DNA of 64,000 bases from Arthrobacter alpinus. GTDB lineage: Bacteria; Actinomycetota; Actinomycetes; Actinomycetales; Micrococcaceae. How positions within the stretch are numbered: position 1 is the stretch's first letter; the number at the start of each line of letters is the position of its first letter. Shown in pieces: positions 1 through 8,350 of this stretch. The notes below the pieces were generated by a model that saw only the letters and a program-made list of their open reading frames with translations, searched no databases and was not told where the DNA came from. Position numbers and translations under genes: made by a program. Where the stretch lies: NCBI RefSeq assembly GCF_001445575.1, contig NZ_CP013200.1, forward strand, positions 1,922,001-1,986,000. The letters run 5' to 3'.

Positions 1-491
1 GCAATCAGGGCGTTAGCCGTGCGGGGACCGGCAGGATCACCAAAAGCAGCATCAACCATGGCGCTCATGGCACGCACATCGGCGTCGGAGATCACCGTGC
101 GGAGGGTGGTGCCGCCGGGCATAGGAACGTCGTGGCACAGGGCCTCGAGTGGGCCAATCATGATGGATTCGGTGTCATCGGGCGTGAAGCCGCTGCCCAC
201 GAGCGCCTCGTGCAGGCCGGGCGCGCGGTCGTGGCCGCGGGTCTTCCATTCGACGTCGGTGATGAGCGGATTGTTGCAAAAATGCGCCAAGGCGCTTGCC
301 ACCAGGGGAGCCATCTCCCGGGCGCCCACCCCCACAAGGTTTTGGTACGTGATGAAGCCGCGACCGCCGTCGAACGTCACCAGCCGCAAAGGGCCCAACA
401 GGGTCACATCCCGTGCGCTGGGAGTCTCGGCGTCGGTGCGCAGTTGCTGATCGTAGGCCTGAAGGTAGTGCTGCTGAATTGTCATTGACAT
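1..491 (-). CDS. GNAT-family N-acetyltransferase, C-terminus cut off by window edge
   Basis: An open minus-strand frame starts MSMTIQQHYLQAYDQQL at 491 (an alternative ATG lies at 485) and runs without a stop to base 1, giving about 163 residues of an unfinished protein. The central stretch EWKTRGHDRAPGLHEAL and the following ESIMIG and LRTVISDADVRAMSAM segments resemble a group of actinobacterial GNAT proteins that carry an N-terminal helper domain before the acetyl-CoA-binding domain. The acetyl-CoA loop itself would lie beyond the window, so the family call rests on the N-terminal part. Substrate is unknown. It lies upstream of nothing on this strand; the cysteine peptidase gene at 574-1338 reads toward it. 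Confidence 0.6.
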   Translation of the reverse strand, partial: MSMTIQQHYLQAYDQQLRTDAETPSARDVTLLGPLRLVTFDGGRGFITYQNLVGVGAREMAPLVASALAHFCNNPLITDVEWKTRGHDRAPGLHEALVGSGFTPDDTESIMIGPLEALCHDVPMPGGTTLRTVISDADVRAMSAMVDAAFGDPAGPRTANALI

Positions 492-573
492 TAGCTTCCC
501 AGACCTGGGCTTCCGGGGCCACCGCCGCACCACCACAACTTTTTGTCAGGGCGGTGCGGACTTTCGGTGACTT

Positions 574-1338
574 TTACGACGTCGAGCGCACGCACCAGAA
601 ATCGCTGGCCAAGGAACGGTCCAGCAGGTACCCGTAGGGCATGGTGGCGTACCCGGCCATGCCCCATCCGGTGCCCCAGGAGTTGCGGATGGTGAAGCTC
701 TGGCTGGCATCGTCATAGCCGACGGCCACCACGCAGTGCCCGCCCAGGACGCTCTCGCTGGTTGCCGGCATGGGGACCACGCCCGTTCTGGCGACGTCGG
801 CACTTTCAAAACTGTCGTAGACGGTGAAGCCGAACACCACGGGGAATCCGGAGGCCAGGGCGCCCTTCATGGTGCTCAACGACTGGCTGACGCGAGAGTA
901 GCTGATCGCGCGGTTTTTTTTGGCAGCGGTGTAGCACTTGGCCAACGGTTTTTTGGCGAACTTGGTGATGGTGTAGGGCCACAGGGTTTCGTCGCAGGCG
1001 CCGATGCTGGCCACGGACTTGATTCCGTCACGGATCTGGGCGCCTGAGTCCGAGTCCACTGTGCCTTCGATGACCCTCTCGTTGTAGTAGATGAACAGCC
1101 GCGAGGGGGTGGAAGTGTCTGCCTGGCCCTCCTTCATGGCCATAAACTGCAGCACCCCTGCAATGCCGTTTCCCGTGCAAGAGCCGAGCTGTCCCTGATC
1201 GTAAACGGGAGGGCACGCAGGCCGCAGGTCCACGGACGGCGGCAGGCTCGCCTGCACGGCCACGGGTGCCGCGAACTGAAAGTCACGCTGATCCGGCAGG
1301 TCTGGGATCCATCCATACCGGGAGTTGGTTCTGGCCAT
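574..1338 (-). CDS. Papain-family (C1) cysteine peptidase
   Basis: This 254-residue protein has the papain-type catalytic set in order: QLGSCTGNG with Cys54 as nucleophile, GGHCVVAVGYDD with His201, and IRNSWGTGWG with Asn219. The oxyanion-hole Gln is in DQGQLGSC. No signal peptide is visible at the N-terminus (MARTNSRYGWIPDLPDQRDF), so it may act in the cytoplasm or leave by another route; the DLPDQRDF start is typical of compact bacterial C1 peptidases lacking a long propeptide. An AAGGAGG ribosome-binding site precedes the ATG. The gene stands alone and is divergent from thiL. Physiological substrate is unknown. Bacterial papain-like enzymes of this kind are uncommon, so horizontal acquisition is possible but not shown. 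Confidence 0.85.
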   Translation of the reverse strand: MARTNSRYGWIPDLPDQRDFQFAAPVAVQASLPPSVDLRPACPPVYDQGQLGSCTGNGIAGVLQFMAMKEGQADTSTPSRLFIYYNERVIEGTVDSDSGAQIRDGIKSVASIGACDETLWPYTITKFAKKPLAKCYTAAKKNRAISYSRVSQSLSTMKGALASGFPVVFGFTVYDSFESADVARTGVVPMPATSESVLGGHCVVAVGYDDASQSFTIRNSWGTGWGMAGYATMPYGYLLDRSLASDFWCVRSTS

Positions 1339-1526
1339 GGCGGTACTGCCTCCTTCGCCACGCCGTGGTCTGGACAGGCCTCACTGAGCGTGGATACAAC
1401 AGACGTTCCTCCTTGCATCACGGCGGGTCAAGACTTCCACGCATCATTATGATCCTCAAAAGGTAGGGCGGCTGGCTGCTGAGGGTGGCGCCCAGAATGT
1501 CCTACCCCCTCCGCTACGGTTAAAGA

Positions 1527-2543
1527 ATGACCCTCACCGTGGACCAACTCTCCGAATCCGAGCTCCTGGCCCGGATCTTCCCGCGCCTGCACGCCGGCAC
1601 CACCACTTTGCTGGGGCCCGGGGACGATTCCGCCATCATCTCCGCACCGGACGGTCGCACGGTCATCTCCATCGACACGCAGGTTCAGGACAAGGATTTC
1701 CGCCTCCTGTGGCCCAACGGCAGTGTGTCCGCAGGATACGACGTCGGATGGAAGGCCGCCGCACAAAACCTCAGCGACATCAATGCCATGGGTGCCGTTG
1801 CCACCGCCATGGTTGTCAGCCTCACCCTCCCAGGTACGACGCCGGTCGCCTGGGTTGAGGACTTTGCCAACGGCCTGAGTGCCGCCATCGTTGCGCTCGG
1901 GGCACCCCAGTGTTCGGTGGCAGGCGGGGACCTCTCCGGCGGCAGCGAGATTGTGGTCACCGTTGCCGTGACGGGTTCGCTGGAGGGGCTTGAGCCGGTG
2001 CTCCGCAGCGGAGCCCGTGCGGGCGACCAGCTTGCCGTCTGCGGAAACATGGGCTTCTCGGCCGCGGGCTGGGCACTGTATGAGAGCACCGTTGCCGCCG
2101 CCGAGTTCACCCCGGCCATGGCTCGCGCCGCGGCACTGTTTGCCCGCCCGGTTCCGCCGCTGACCGCCGGGCCGGCTGCAGCGCGCGCCGGTGCCACCGC
2201 CATGATGGACATTTCTGATGGTCTCTTGCGGGATGCCACCCGGATTTCCGGTGCCAGTAAAGTGTCCGTGAATCTGGATTCCGCCGTGCTCGCCGGCATG
2301 GCCCGCGAACTGGAGGAAACCGCCGTCGTACTTGGAAAAAACCCGCTCACCTGGGTACTGACGGGCGGGGAAGATCATGGACTGTTATCCACATTCCCGG
2401 CAGGCCGCACCCTCCCCGAGGGGTTCATTGGGATAGGCTCAATAGTGTCAATGGAGGCGGCTGTTGCGGCTGTGACCATTGACGGACAGAATTTTGAAGG
2501 CGTCGTTTCAGGCGCCCTGGGATGGGACCATTTTGCAGTCTAA
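1527..2543 (+). CDS. thiL: Thiamine-monophosphate kinase
   Basis: ThiL phosphorylates thiamine monophosphate with ATP to give thiamine diphosphate, the active cofactor. The 338-residue protein shows the AIR-synthase/ThiL fold: the GPGDDSA nucleotide and metal motif near residue 31, SIDTQV with a metal-binding Asp, NLSDINAMGA, GGDLSGG, MMDISDGLLRDATRI and the C-terminal TGGEDHGLL. Length is normal for the family. The first ATG (1527) is used and the stop overlaps the start region of the next gene. Adjacent to DAK2 and recG, as in many actinobacteria. Function is secure; gene position suggests co-transcription with the downstream genes. Confidence 0.95.
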   Translation: MTLTVDQLSESELLARIFPRLHAGTTTLLGPGDDSAIISAPDGRTVISIDTQVQDKDFRLLWPNGSVSAGYDVGWKAAAQNLSDINAMGAVATAMVVSLTLPGTTPVAWVEDFANGLSAAIVALGAPQCSVAGGDLSGGSEIVVTVAVTGSLEGLEPVLRSGARAGDQLAVCGNMGFSAAGWALYESTVAAAEFTPAMARAAALFARPVPPLTAGPAAARAGATAMMDISDGLLRDATRISGASKVSVNLDSAVLAGMARELEETAVVLGKNPLTWVLTGGEDHGLLSTFPAGRTLPEGFIGIGSIVSMEAAVAAVTIDGQNFEGVVSGALGWDHFAV

Positions 2544-3522
2544 GATCACCGCAACTGCACCCGTAGTCCGCCGCTGGCTGGCCATGGCCGAACAAACGTT
2601 GGCAAACCACAGCGACAGGCTCAACGCCATCAACATCTACCCGGTGGCGGACGCAGACACGGGCACCAACTTATACTTGACAGTTCGCGCTGCCGCGCAG
2701 GCGTTGGCGGAATTAGAGCCCTCCGATGTCGGCGTCACCATGGCTACCGCAGGACGCGCGGCCATGGAACAGGCCCGGGGCAACTCTGGAACGCTGTTCG
2801 CCGTATCGCTTGCAGCCATGGCCGAGCCACTCGCTGACGCCCAGCGCCTCAGCGGACCCCTTTTGGCCGCCTCGCTGCACCGCGCACAATTGCGGGCCTG
2901 GAGCGCCTTGAGCGAACCCATGGCCGGCACCATTCTCTCCGTGTTGGAGGCTGCAGCCCGGGGCGCCGCGTCCGTGGAATCAGTGTTCAATGGCGATGAG
3001 TCAAACCAGGCGCTGGCAGAAACCATTGAGGCTGCCGTCTGTGCCGCCCGCGAAGCCGTGGTGCTGACCGAATCCCAGCTGGGCGTCTTGAGTGAGGCAC
3101 ATGTGGTGGATGCTGGCGGTGTGGGCCTGTTGCTCATTCTGGACTGCCTGCGATCTGTCATCGTCGGTGAACCCCTCCAAGAAGATCTGATGGATGGCCT
3201 GTCCGGTTACAAGGTGCAAGATCCCAATATTGCCTTGACCATGCCGGAACAAGAAGGTGTTGAGGTCATGTGCACCATCACCCTGACCCCGTTGGCAGCC
3301 GCCGGTTTGCGCTTGCAGCTCGACGGCATGGGCGATTCCGTCATCATGAGTGCCGTCTCCGAACACGCTGACCCCACCGGCGCGTACCCCTGGAGGGTGC
3401 ATGTTCATGTTCCCGCAGCAACCCTGGCCCTTGAAGCCATCAGGGCTGTGGGTGATCCCAGCAACGTGAGCATTTCAGCGCTGTCCGCCACCGCGGCGAA
3501 GGACGCCCATGAGCTCATCTGA
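2533..3522 (+). CDS. Short DAK2-domain protein (FakA/YloV-like N-terminal part)
   Basis: The N-terminal half is a DAK2 domain: NAINIYPVADADTGTNLYL carries the Asp residues that bind Mg-ATP in dihydroxyacetone-kinase L domains, followed by EQARGNSGTLFAVSL and HVVDAGGVGLLLILD. In Firmicutes FakA (about 550 residues) this domain phosphorylates FakB-bound fatty acids; here the protein is only about 329 residues, so the C-terminal part is short. I place the start at TTG 2533 (LQSKITATAPVVRRWLAMAEQ), overlapping the thiL stop; an in-frame ATG at 2479 inside thiL and an ATG at 2584 are alternatives. The end overlaps recG by 14 bases. Fatty-acid kinase activity is plausible but not shown. Confidence 0.8.
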   Translation: MQSKITATAPVVRRWLAMAEQTLANHSDRLNAINIYPVADADTGTNLYLTVRAAAQALAELEPSDVGVTMATAGRAAMEQARGNSGTLFAVSLAAMAEPLADAQRLSGPLLAASLHRAQLRAWSALSEPMAGTILSVLEAAARGAASVESVFNGDESNQALAETIEAAVCAAREAVVLTESQLGVLSEAHVVDAGGVGLLLILDCLRSVIVGEPLQEDLMDGLSGYKVQDPNIALTMPEQEGVEVMCTITLTPLAAAGLRLQLDGMGDSVIMSAVSEHADPTGAYPWRVHVHVPAATLALEAIRAVGDPSNVSISALSATAAKDAHELI

Positions 3523-5737
3523 CCCGGCCCCCAGATTTCCCAACCCGGATCAAGGCTACTCAGATCTTGCCTTGAATATCTCCCGGCTGCTGGGCAAAGC
3601 CACGGCTACTGTGGTGGAAAAAAATCTCGGGATCACCACAGCGGGGCAGATGCTGCACCAGTTCCCGCGCCGTTATCTGGCCCGCGGCGATCTAACCGAT
3701 CTGAACCAACTGGAACTGGGCGAGGACGTCACCATCTTGGCCAAAGTGGTGGCCGCGCACACCCGCTTCATGCACACGCGCAAGGGCACCATCACCGATA
3801 TTGTGATCACTGATAATTCCGGGCGCGCGTCCCAGTTGGCCATCAGCTTTTTCAATGGCTTCACGGCCAAAAAGGAACTCCAAGAAGGAGTGTTGGCCCT
3901 GTTCTCCGGCAAGGTGGGGTACTACGGTGGCCATCAGGTGCTGACCAACCCCGGCTATGTCCTGTTGCCGGACGACGAACTGGCCGAGCATGAAGCCGAA
4001 CTTCAGGCCGCGAGGCCCATTCCGGTTTATCCGGCCACGTTGAAGTTTCCCAGCTGGAAAACTGCGGATGTCATCAAGGCACTCCTGCCGGCGCTGGATC
4101 TGACCAAAGTGCCAGATCCCGTCCCCAAACACATTGCCGCGCGTGAGAAACTCATGCCGTTGGCGCTGGCCTATGACGAGATCCACACCCCTACGGACAT
4201 GGAGTCCTGGCCGCGAGCCCGCAAACGCTTCCGTTATCAGGAGGCTTTGGCGCTCCAGACTGCCTTGGCGCAACGCCGTTTGGTGGCCATGAAGCAGGAC
4301 GCCACCGGCCGGCCCCCTGTCCAAGGTGGGCTGCTGGACGCCTTTGACGCCAAGCTGCCCTACACACTCACCGCCGGTCAGGCGGACATTGGTGCGTTGA
4401 TCGCCTCCGAGGTTGCCCAGGGTCACCCCATGCACCGGCTCCTACAGGGCGAGGTGGGTTCCGGCAAGACGGTCATTGCCTTGCGTGCCATGCTTCAAGT
4501 GATCGACGCCGGTGGGCAGGCAGCCTTCCTGGCCCCCACCGAGGTGCTGGCCGCCCAGCATCTGCGCTCCATTTCTGCCCTCTTGGGTTCCTTGGGGGAG
4601 GGTGCCTTGTTGGGTGGTTCGTCCGCCACACAGGTGACCTTGCTGACCGGTTCCATGCCCGTAGCGGCTAAGAAGAAAGCGCTGCTGGCGGCCGCTTCCG
4701 GTGCGGCCGGCATTGTTATTGGCACGCATGCGCTTTTATCCGATAATGTGCAGTTTGCCGATCTTGGGCTCATTGTTGTCGATGAACAGCACCGCTTTGG
4801 TGTGGAGCAGCGCGATGTCCTCCGCGCCAAAGCACTCAAGCCCCCGCACCTGCTGGTCATGACGGCCACGCCCATTCCGCGCACCGTGGCCATGACGGTC
4901 TTTGGTGATCTGGAAGTCTCCGAGTTGACGGAGCTGCCGGCCGGGCGCACACCCATCCTGACCCACGTGGCTCCTTTGGCGGAGCACCCCTCTTGGGAAT
5001 CGCGCGTGTGGGCCCGTACTCGTGAAGAGGTCGACGCCGGACACCAGGTCTATGTGGTTTGTCCCAAGATCGGTGATGCTCCCGATGCCGAAGATGTTCC
5101 CACGGATAAGGCTGACGCCCGCCCCATGGCCGGGGTGTTGGAGACCGTGGAGTACTTGCGAACAGTTCCGGCGCTGGCCGGGCTGCGTATTGCCACGCTG
5201 CACGGGCGCATGGACTCTGCCGACAAACAGGAGACCATGGCGGCCTTTACGGATGGAGCCATTGATGTCTTAGTGGCCACCACGGTGATTGAGGTGGGTG
5301 TGGATGTGCACAACGCCACGCTCATGGTGATCTTGGATGCCGATCGCTTTGGCATGTCACAGTTGCACCAGCTCCGAGGACGCATTGGGCGGGGTGGGCA
5401 CGCTGGAACCTGCTTGTTGGTGACGGGATTGGAACCTGGCCATCCCAGCCGCAAGCGCCTGGATGCGGTGGCCGCCACCATTGATGGGTTTGTGTTGGCT
5501 CAGGAGGATTTGGAAATGCGCCGAGAAGGCGACATTCTGGGTGCTCGGCAGTCAGGCGGCGTGAGTGGTTTGCGGATGCTCAGCGTGGTGCGCGACGAGG
5601 CGCTGATTGGCAGGGCCCGGCAGGACGCCACAGAGATTGTCGCCGTGGATCCTGAATTGGAATTCCACCCGGCCCTGAAGCTGGAAATTGAGATGTACTT
5701 GACCGAACAGAATGAGGCTTTCCTTGAACGTGGCTAA
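3509..5737 (+). CDS. recG: ATP-dependent DNA helicase RecG
   Basis: RecG is a superfamily 2 helicase that remodels stalled replication forks and branch-migrates Holliday junctions. The 742-residue protein has an N-terminal wedge/OB domain (about residues 60-160), then helicase motifs: Walker A GEVGSGKT at about 314-321, the DExH-like DEQHRFG near 425, TATPIPRT near 452, and the C-terminal QLRGRIGRGG arginine-finger motif. Length fits the family. The ATG overlaps the end of the DAK2 gene, indicating coupled translation; rsmD follows after about 100 bases. Confidence 0.96.
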   Translation: MSSSDPAPRFPNPDQGYSDLALNISRLLGKATATVVEKNLGITTAGQMLHQFPRRYLARGDLTDLNQLELGEDVTILAKVVAAHTRFMHTRKGTITDIVITDNSGRASQLAISFFNGFTAKKELQEGVLALFSGKVGYYGGHQVLTNPGYVLLPDDELAEHEAELQAARPIPVYPATLKFPSWKTADVIKALLPALDLTKVPDPVPKHIAAREKLMPLALAYDEIHTPTDMESWPRARKRFRYQEALALQTALAQRRLVAMKQDATGRPPVQGGLLDAFDAKLPYTLTAGQADIGALIASEVAQGHPMHRLLQGEVGSGKTVIALRAMLQVIDAGGQAAFLAPTEVLAAQHLRSISALLGSLGEGALLGGSSATQVTLLTGSMPVAAKKKALLAAASGAAGIVIGTHALLSDNVQFADLGLIVVDEQHRFGVEQRDVLRAKALKPPHLLVMTATPIPRTVAMTVFGDLEVSELTELPAGRTPILTHVAPLAEHPSWESRVWARTREEVDAGHQVYVVCPKIGDAPDAEDVPTDKADARPMAGVLETVEYLRTVPALAGLRIATLHGRMDSADKQETMAAFTDGAIDVLVATTVIEVGVDVHNATLMVILDADRFGMSQLHQLRGRIGRGGHAGTCLLVTGLEPGHPSRKRLDAVAATIDGFVLAQEDLEMRREGDILGARQSGGVSGLRMLSVVRDEALIGRARQDATEIVAVDPELEFHPALKLEIEMYLTEQNEAFLERG

Positions 5738-5839
5738 GAAGACCATGGCTAGCAGCACCGCAGGTGTTAACAGCACGGCTGTCAACAGCGTGGCTGCGAG
5801 TTCTGGCGCTGTGCAGGCTCTGGCGTTTGGAGCGCGGGC

Positions 5840-6418
5840 ATGACCCGGATTGTTGCCGGAGCAGCCGGAGGCACCACGCTGGTATCGGTGCCGGGAGACG
5901 GGACCCGTCCCACCACTGACCGAGTCAAGGAAGCGTTGTTTTCTCGGCTGGAATCCATGAACATGCTCGCCGACACGCGGGTACTGGACCTGTATGCGGG
6001 TTCCGGATCGCTGGGTGTGGAAAGTGCCAGCCGAGGGGCAAAATCCGTTGAACTGGTCGAGTTCAATGACAAAGCCGCAGCCGTATGCCAGCGCAATGCC
6101 GAACTGGTCAATAAGGTCCTTGGTAGCAAAGTTGTCACGGTGCAGCGTTCCAAAGTGGAATCGTTCCTTGAACGAGTGGTGGGCGCCGGCGTTGACCAGT
6201 GGGATCTGGTCTTCATGGATCCGCCCTACCCGCTGACCGAGGAAGAGCTGTCACTCGTGTTGGGACTGCTGGCTCAGCGGCTGAGTCCCTTCGCCGTGGT
6301 GGTGGTGGAGCGTTCAGCGCGCACACCCGAACCCACCTGGCCCGCTGGTTTGGACGGGTTTGCCGAGAAGAAGTACGGGGAGACCCGCCTCTGGTTCGCC
6401 GAGCCGGCTGCTGACTGA
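5840..6418 (+). CDS. rsmD: 16S rRNA (guanine-966 N2) methyltransferase RsmD
   Basis: RsmD methylates G966 (E. coli numbering) of 16S rRNA in the assembled 30S subunit using S-adenosylmethionine. The 192-residue protein starts MTRIVAGAAGG and contains DRVKEALFSRL, the SAM-binding YAGSGSLGVES loop (about residues 51-61) and the catalytic DPPYPL motif after DLVFM, all diagnostic for the family. It follows recG; in many actinobacteria rsmD sits directly before coaD, but here a 6.5-kb block separates them. Confidence 0.94.
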   Translation: MTRIVAGAAGGTTLVSVPGDGTRPTTDRVKEALFSRLESMNMLADTRVLDLYAGSGSLGVESASRGAKSVELVEFNDKAAAVCQRNAELVNKVLGSKVVTVQRSKVESFLERVVGAGVDQWDLVFMDPPYPLTEEELSLVLGLLAQRLSPFAVVVVERSARTPEPTWPAGLDGFAEKKYGETRLWFAEPAAD

Positions 6419-6650
6419 GTCAACACTCCTGACTGCCGTTCATCCTGGCAATACCTGCTCTGTGCATACCCGCCCTGCGCACACTGCCGGCACTAAGAAA
6501 TAGCGAGTACTTTGGATGGTGGAGGCACCCTCAGGAAGGTGCTTACGCAGCAGTCGGACCCACAATTACATATTCAGGCCGTGAGATCGCCCCATGACGG
6601 GGGAACAGGTGAACCGTTGCGACCATTCTTCCTTTGAAAGGATTGGGGTC

Positions 6651-8075
6651 ATGCAATACCTCATCGCGTTCATCCCGCTGATCGTCGGGATAGTTGCTCT
6701 GGTGGTTCTTGTGTTACTCATTCGTGGCGGCGTGAAAATGATGTGGCAGGTTGCCGAGCCCAATGAGGCGCTGATCATTTCAGGTTTCAGCCGCGGGCGC
6801 CCCTCTGCTGCTACCACTGATGGCATGGACTTCCGCATCGTCACGGGCAAGGGTGCTTTTGTGATCCCCGGCCTGCAAACTGTCAGGCCGCTGTCCCTGA
6901 CCCTGAACGAGACGGAATTGCAGGTCAACTGCGTCACCGCCCAAGGGATCCAGGTGGTGGTCCAGGGGGTCGTCATCTTCAAGATTGGGGATTCGACGCC
7001 GTTCATCGCTAACGCCGCGCGCCGTTTCCTAGGTCAGCAGGCCAAGATGGAAAGTCAGGTGTACAACGTTTTCGAGGGACACTTGCGCTCGATCATCGGT
7101 TCCATGACGGTGGAAGAGATTATCCGGGAGCGCGATAAGTTGGCCTCGCAGGTGCGCAGTGCCAGTGGGACCGAAATGGAAAAGCTTGGCCTCGTGGTGG
7201 ATTCCTTGCAGATCAAGGATCTTGAGGATCCCACCGGGTACATTCAAAACCTTGCCAAACCGCACATCGCCCAGGTGGTGATGGAGGCGCGTATTGCCGA
7301 GGCCACCCGTAACCGTGAGGCGGCAGAAAAAGAAGCAGAAGCCGCATGGTTGATTGCCGATGCCCAAAGTATCTCTGCCATCAAGCAGTCGGCCGCCCAA
7401 GCCAATGCCGAAACGGCCAAGGCCAACGCCGCACAGGCCGGTCCATTGGCGGACGCCACAGCACGCCAGCAAGTGGTGGTCCAGGAAACCGAGGTCGCAA
7501 AACTCGAGGCTGACCGCGAGGAGCAGAAGCTGCAAACCTCCGTCAGGAAGCCGGCCGACGCCAAGGCCTATGCCCAGCGGACCGAGGCCGAGGCCCAAAA
7601 AGCGGCCGATATCAGTGCGGCCGAGGCCCGGGCCAGGAAGACTGAGCTTGAAGCGCAGGCAAATGCGACGGCGGCGGCGGCCACTGCCGGCGCAACCCGC
7701 GTCACCGGCGAGGCCGAGGCGGCGGCGACGAAAGCGCGTGGGGAGGCTGCGGCGTCGGCCATTAAGGCCAAGGCCCTAGCTGAAGCCGAGGGCATCAAGG
7801 CGCGTGCCGAAGCTTTGGGGACTAATCAAGAAGCGGTCATCAGCCAGCAGCTGGCTGAAAACATGCCGGCGATTGTGGCAGCGGCGGCTGAACCGTTCGC
7901 TCATGTTGGCCAGCTGACGGTGCTCAACGGCGGTGAGGGAATCAACAATATGGTGGGCGGGATCCTGGCGCAGGTGGGCAACTACCTGCCGGCATTGACC
8001 ACAGCCCTGAAGGATGTCAATGCAGCCAAGACAGTCAGCGCAGCCAAGACAAAGGAGCCGCCGCGTGCGCCGTGA
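6651..8075 (+). CDS. Flotillin-like SPFH (band 7) membrane protein
   Basis: The 474-residue protein starts with a single membrane segment (MQYLIAFIPLIVGIVALVVL), followed by an SPFH/band 7 domain from about residue 35 to 200 (PNEALIISG, AFVIPGLQTV, QVYNVFEGHLRSIIGSM, EIIRERDKLASQV) and a long Ala/Glu/Lys-rich coiled coil from about 200 to 400. Flotillins scaffold lipid-ordered membrane patches and associate with NfeD proteins. ATG 6651 is chosen because GAAAGGA lies eight bases upstream; an ATG at 6594 would put 19 hydrophilic residues before the membrane segment. The downstream NfeD-like gene overlaps its 3' end. Confidence 0.88.
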   Translation: MQYLIAFIPLIVGIVALVVLVLLIRGGVKMMWQVAEPNEALIISGFSRGRPSAATTDGMDFRIVTGKGAFVIPGLQTVRPLSLTLNETELQVNCVTAQGIQVVVQGVVIFKIGDSTPFIANAARRFLGQQAKMESQVYNVFEGHLRSIIGSMTVEEIIRERDKLASQVRSASGTEMEKLGLVVDSLQIKDLEDPTGYIQNLAKPHIAQVVMEARIAEATRNREAAEKEAEAAWLIADAQSISAIKQSAAQANAETAKANAAQAGPLADATARQQVVVQETEVAKLEADREEQKLQTSVRKPADAKAYAQRTEAEAQKAADISAAEARARKTELEAQANATAAAATAGATRVTGEAEAAATKARGEAAASAIKAKALAEAEGIKARAEALGTNQEAVISQQLAENMPAIVAAAAEPFAHVGQLTVLNGGEGINNMVGGILAQVGNYLPALTTALKDVNAAKTVSAAKTKEPPRAP

Positions 8076-8307
8076 TCAGGACAGGAGCTTGACGGGGAAA
8101 ATTGGCAGGGTCTCCGGGGCGATCGGGCCTGGCACGTTGGGCGAGGTCATGATTGAGGTGAGGGGCGGAACGTCGGCGTATCCGGCCCACCCCTATGACG
8201 GAATCAGCAGCTTTCTGGTGGGGGAGCGGGTACTGGTCATGTACCTTGAATCGCCGCAAACCGTCTTTGTTGAGGCGCTGCCCGAGTTCCTCCAGCATCC
8301 CGCATAG
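8065..8307 (+). CDS. Small soluble NfeD-like OB-fold protein
   Basis: This 80-residue protein (GTG start, overlapping the flotillin stop) has the shape of the C-terminal OB domain of NfeD: LTGKIGRVSGAIGPGTLGEV, then VGERVLVMYLESPQTVFVEAL. It has no membrane helix, so it would have to be recruited by its partner. AAAGGAGC lies seven bases upstream of the GTG, inside the flotillin coding sequence, arguing for translational coupling. NfeD proteins bind and may organise flotillins; the overlap supports that pairing. A fuller NfeD with membrane helices is not seen nearby. Family assignment rests on short sequence and context. Confidence 0.6.
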   Translation: MRRDQDRSLTGKIGRVSGAIGPGTLGEVMIEVRGGTSAYPAHPYDGISSFLVGERVLVMYLESPQTVFVEALPEFLQHPA

Positions 8308-8350
8308 GGTGGAGGGAAATCGCATGTTTGCCGGGTAGTAAGGATCTTTT

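Noticed and set aside
1339..1526. Riboswitch (c-di-AMP type) in the leader of the cysteine peptidase or thiL
   Set aside because: No conserved ydaO elements and no TPP-riboswitch CUGAGA motif found; region too short and unstructured by eye.
5729..5841. Small open frame between recG and rsmD ending in an ATGA overlap
   Set aside because: About 37 codons of Ala/Ser/Thr-rich sequence overlapping the recG end; no conserved pattern and no ribosome-binding site.
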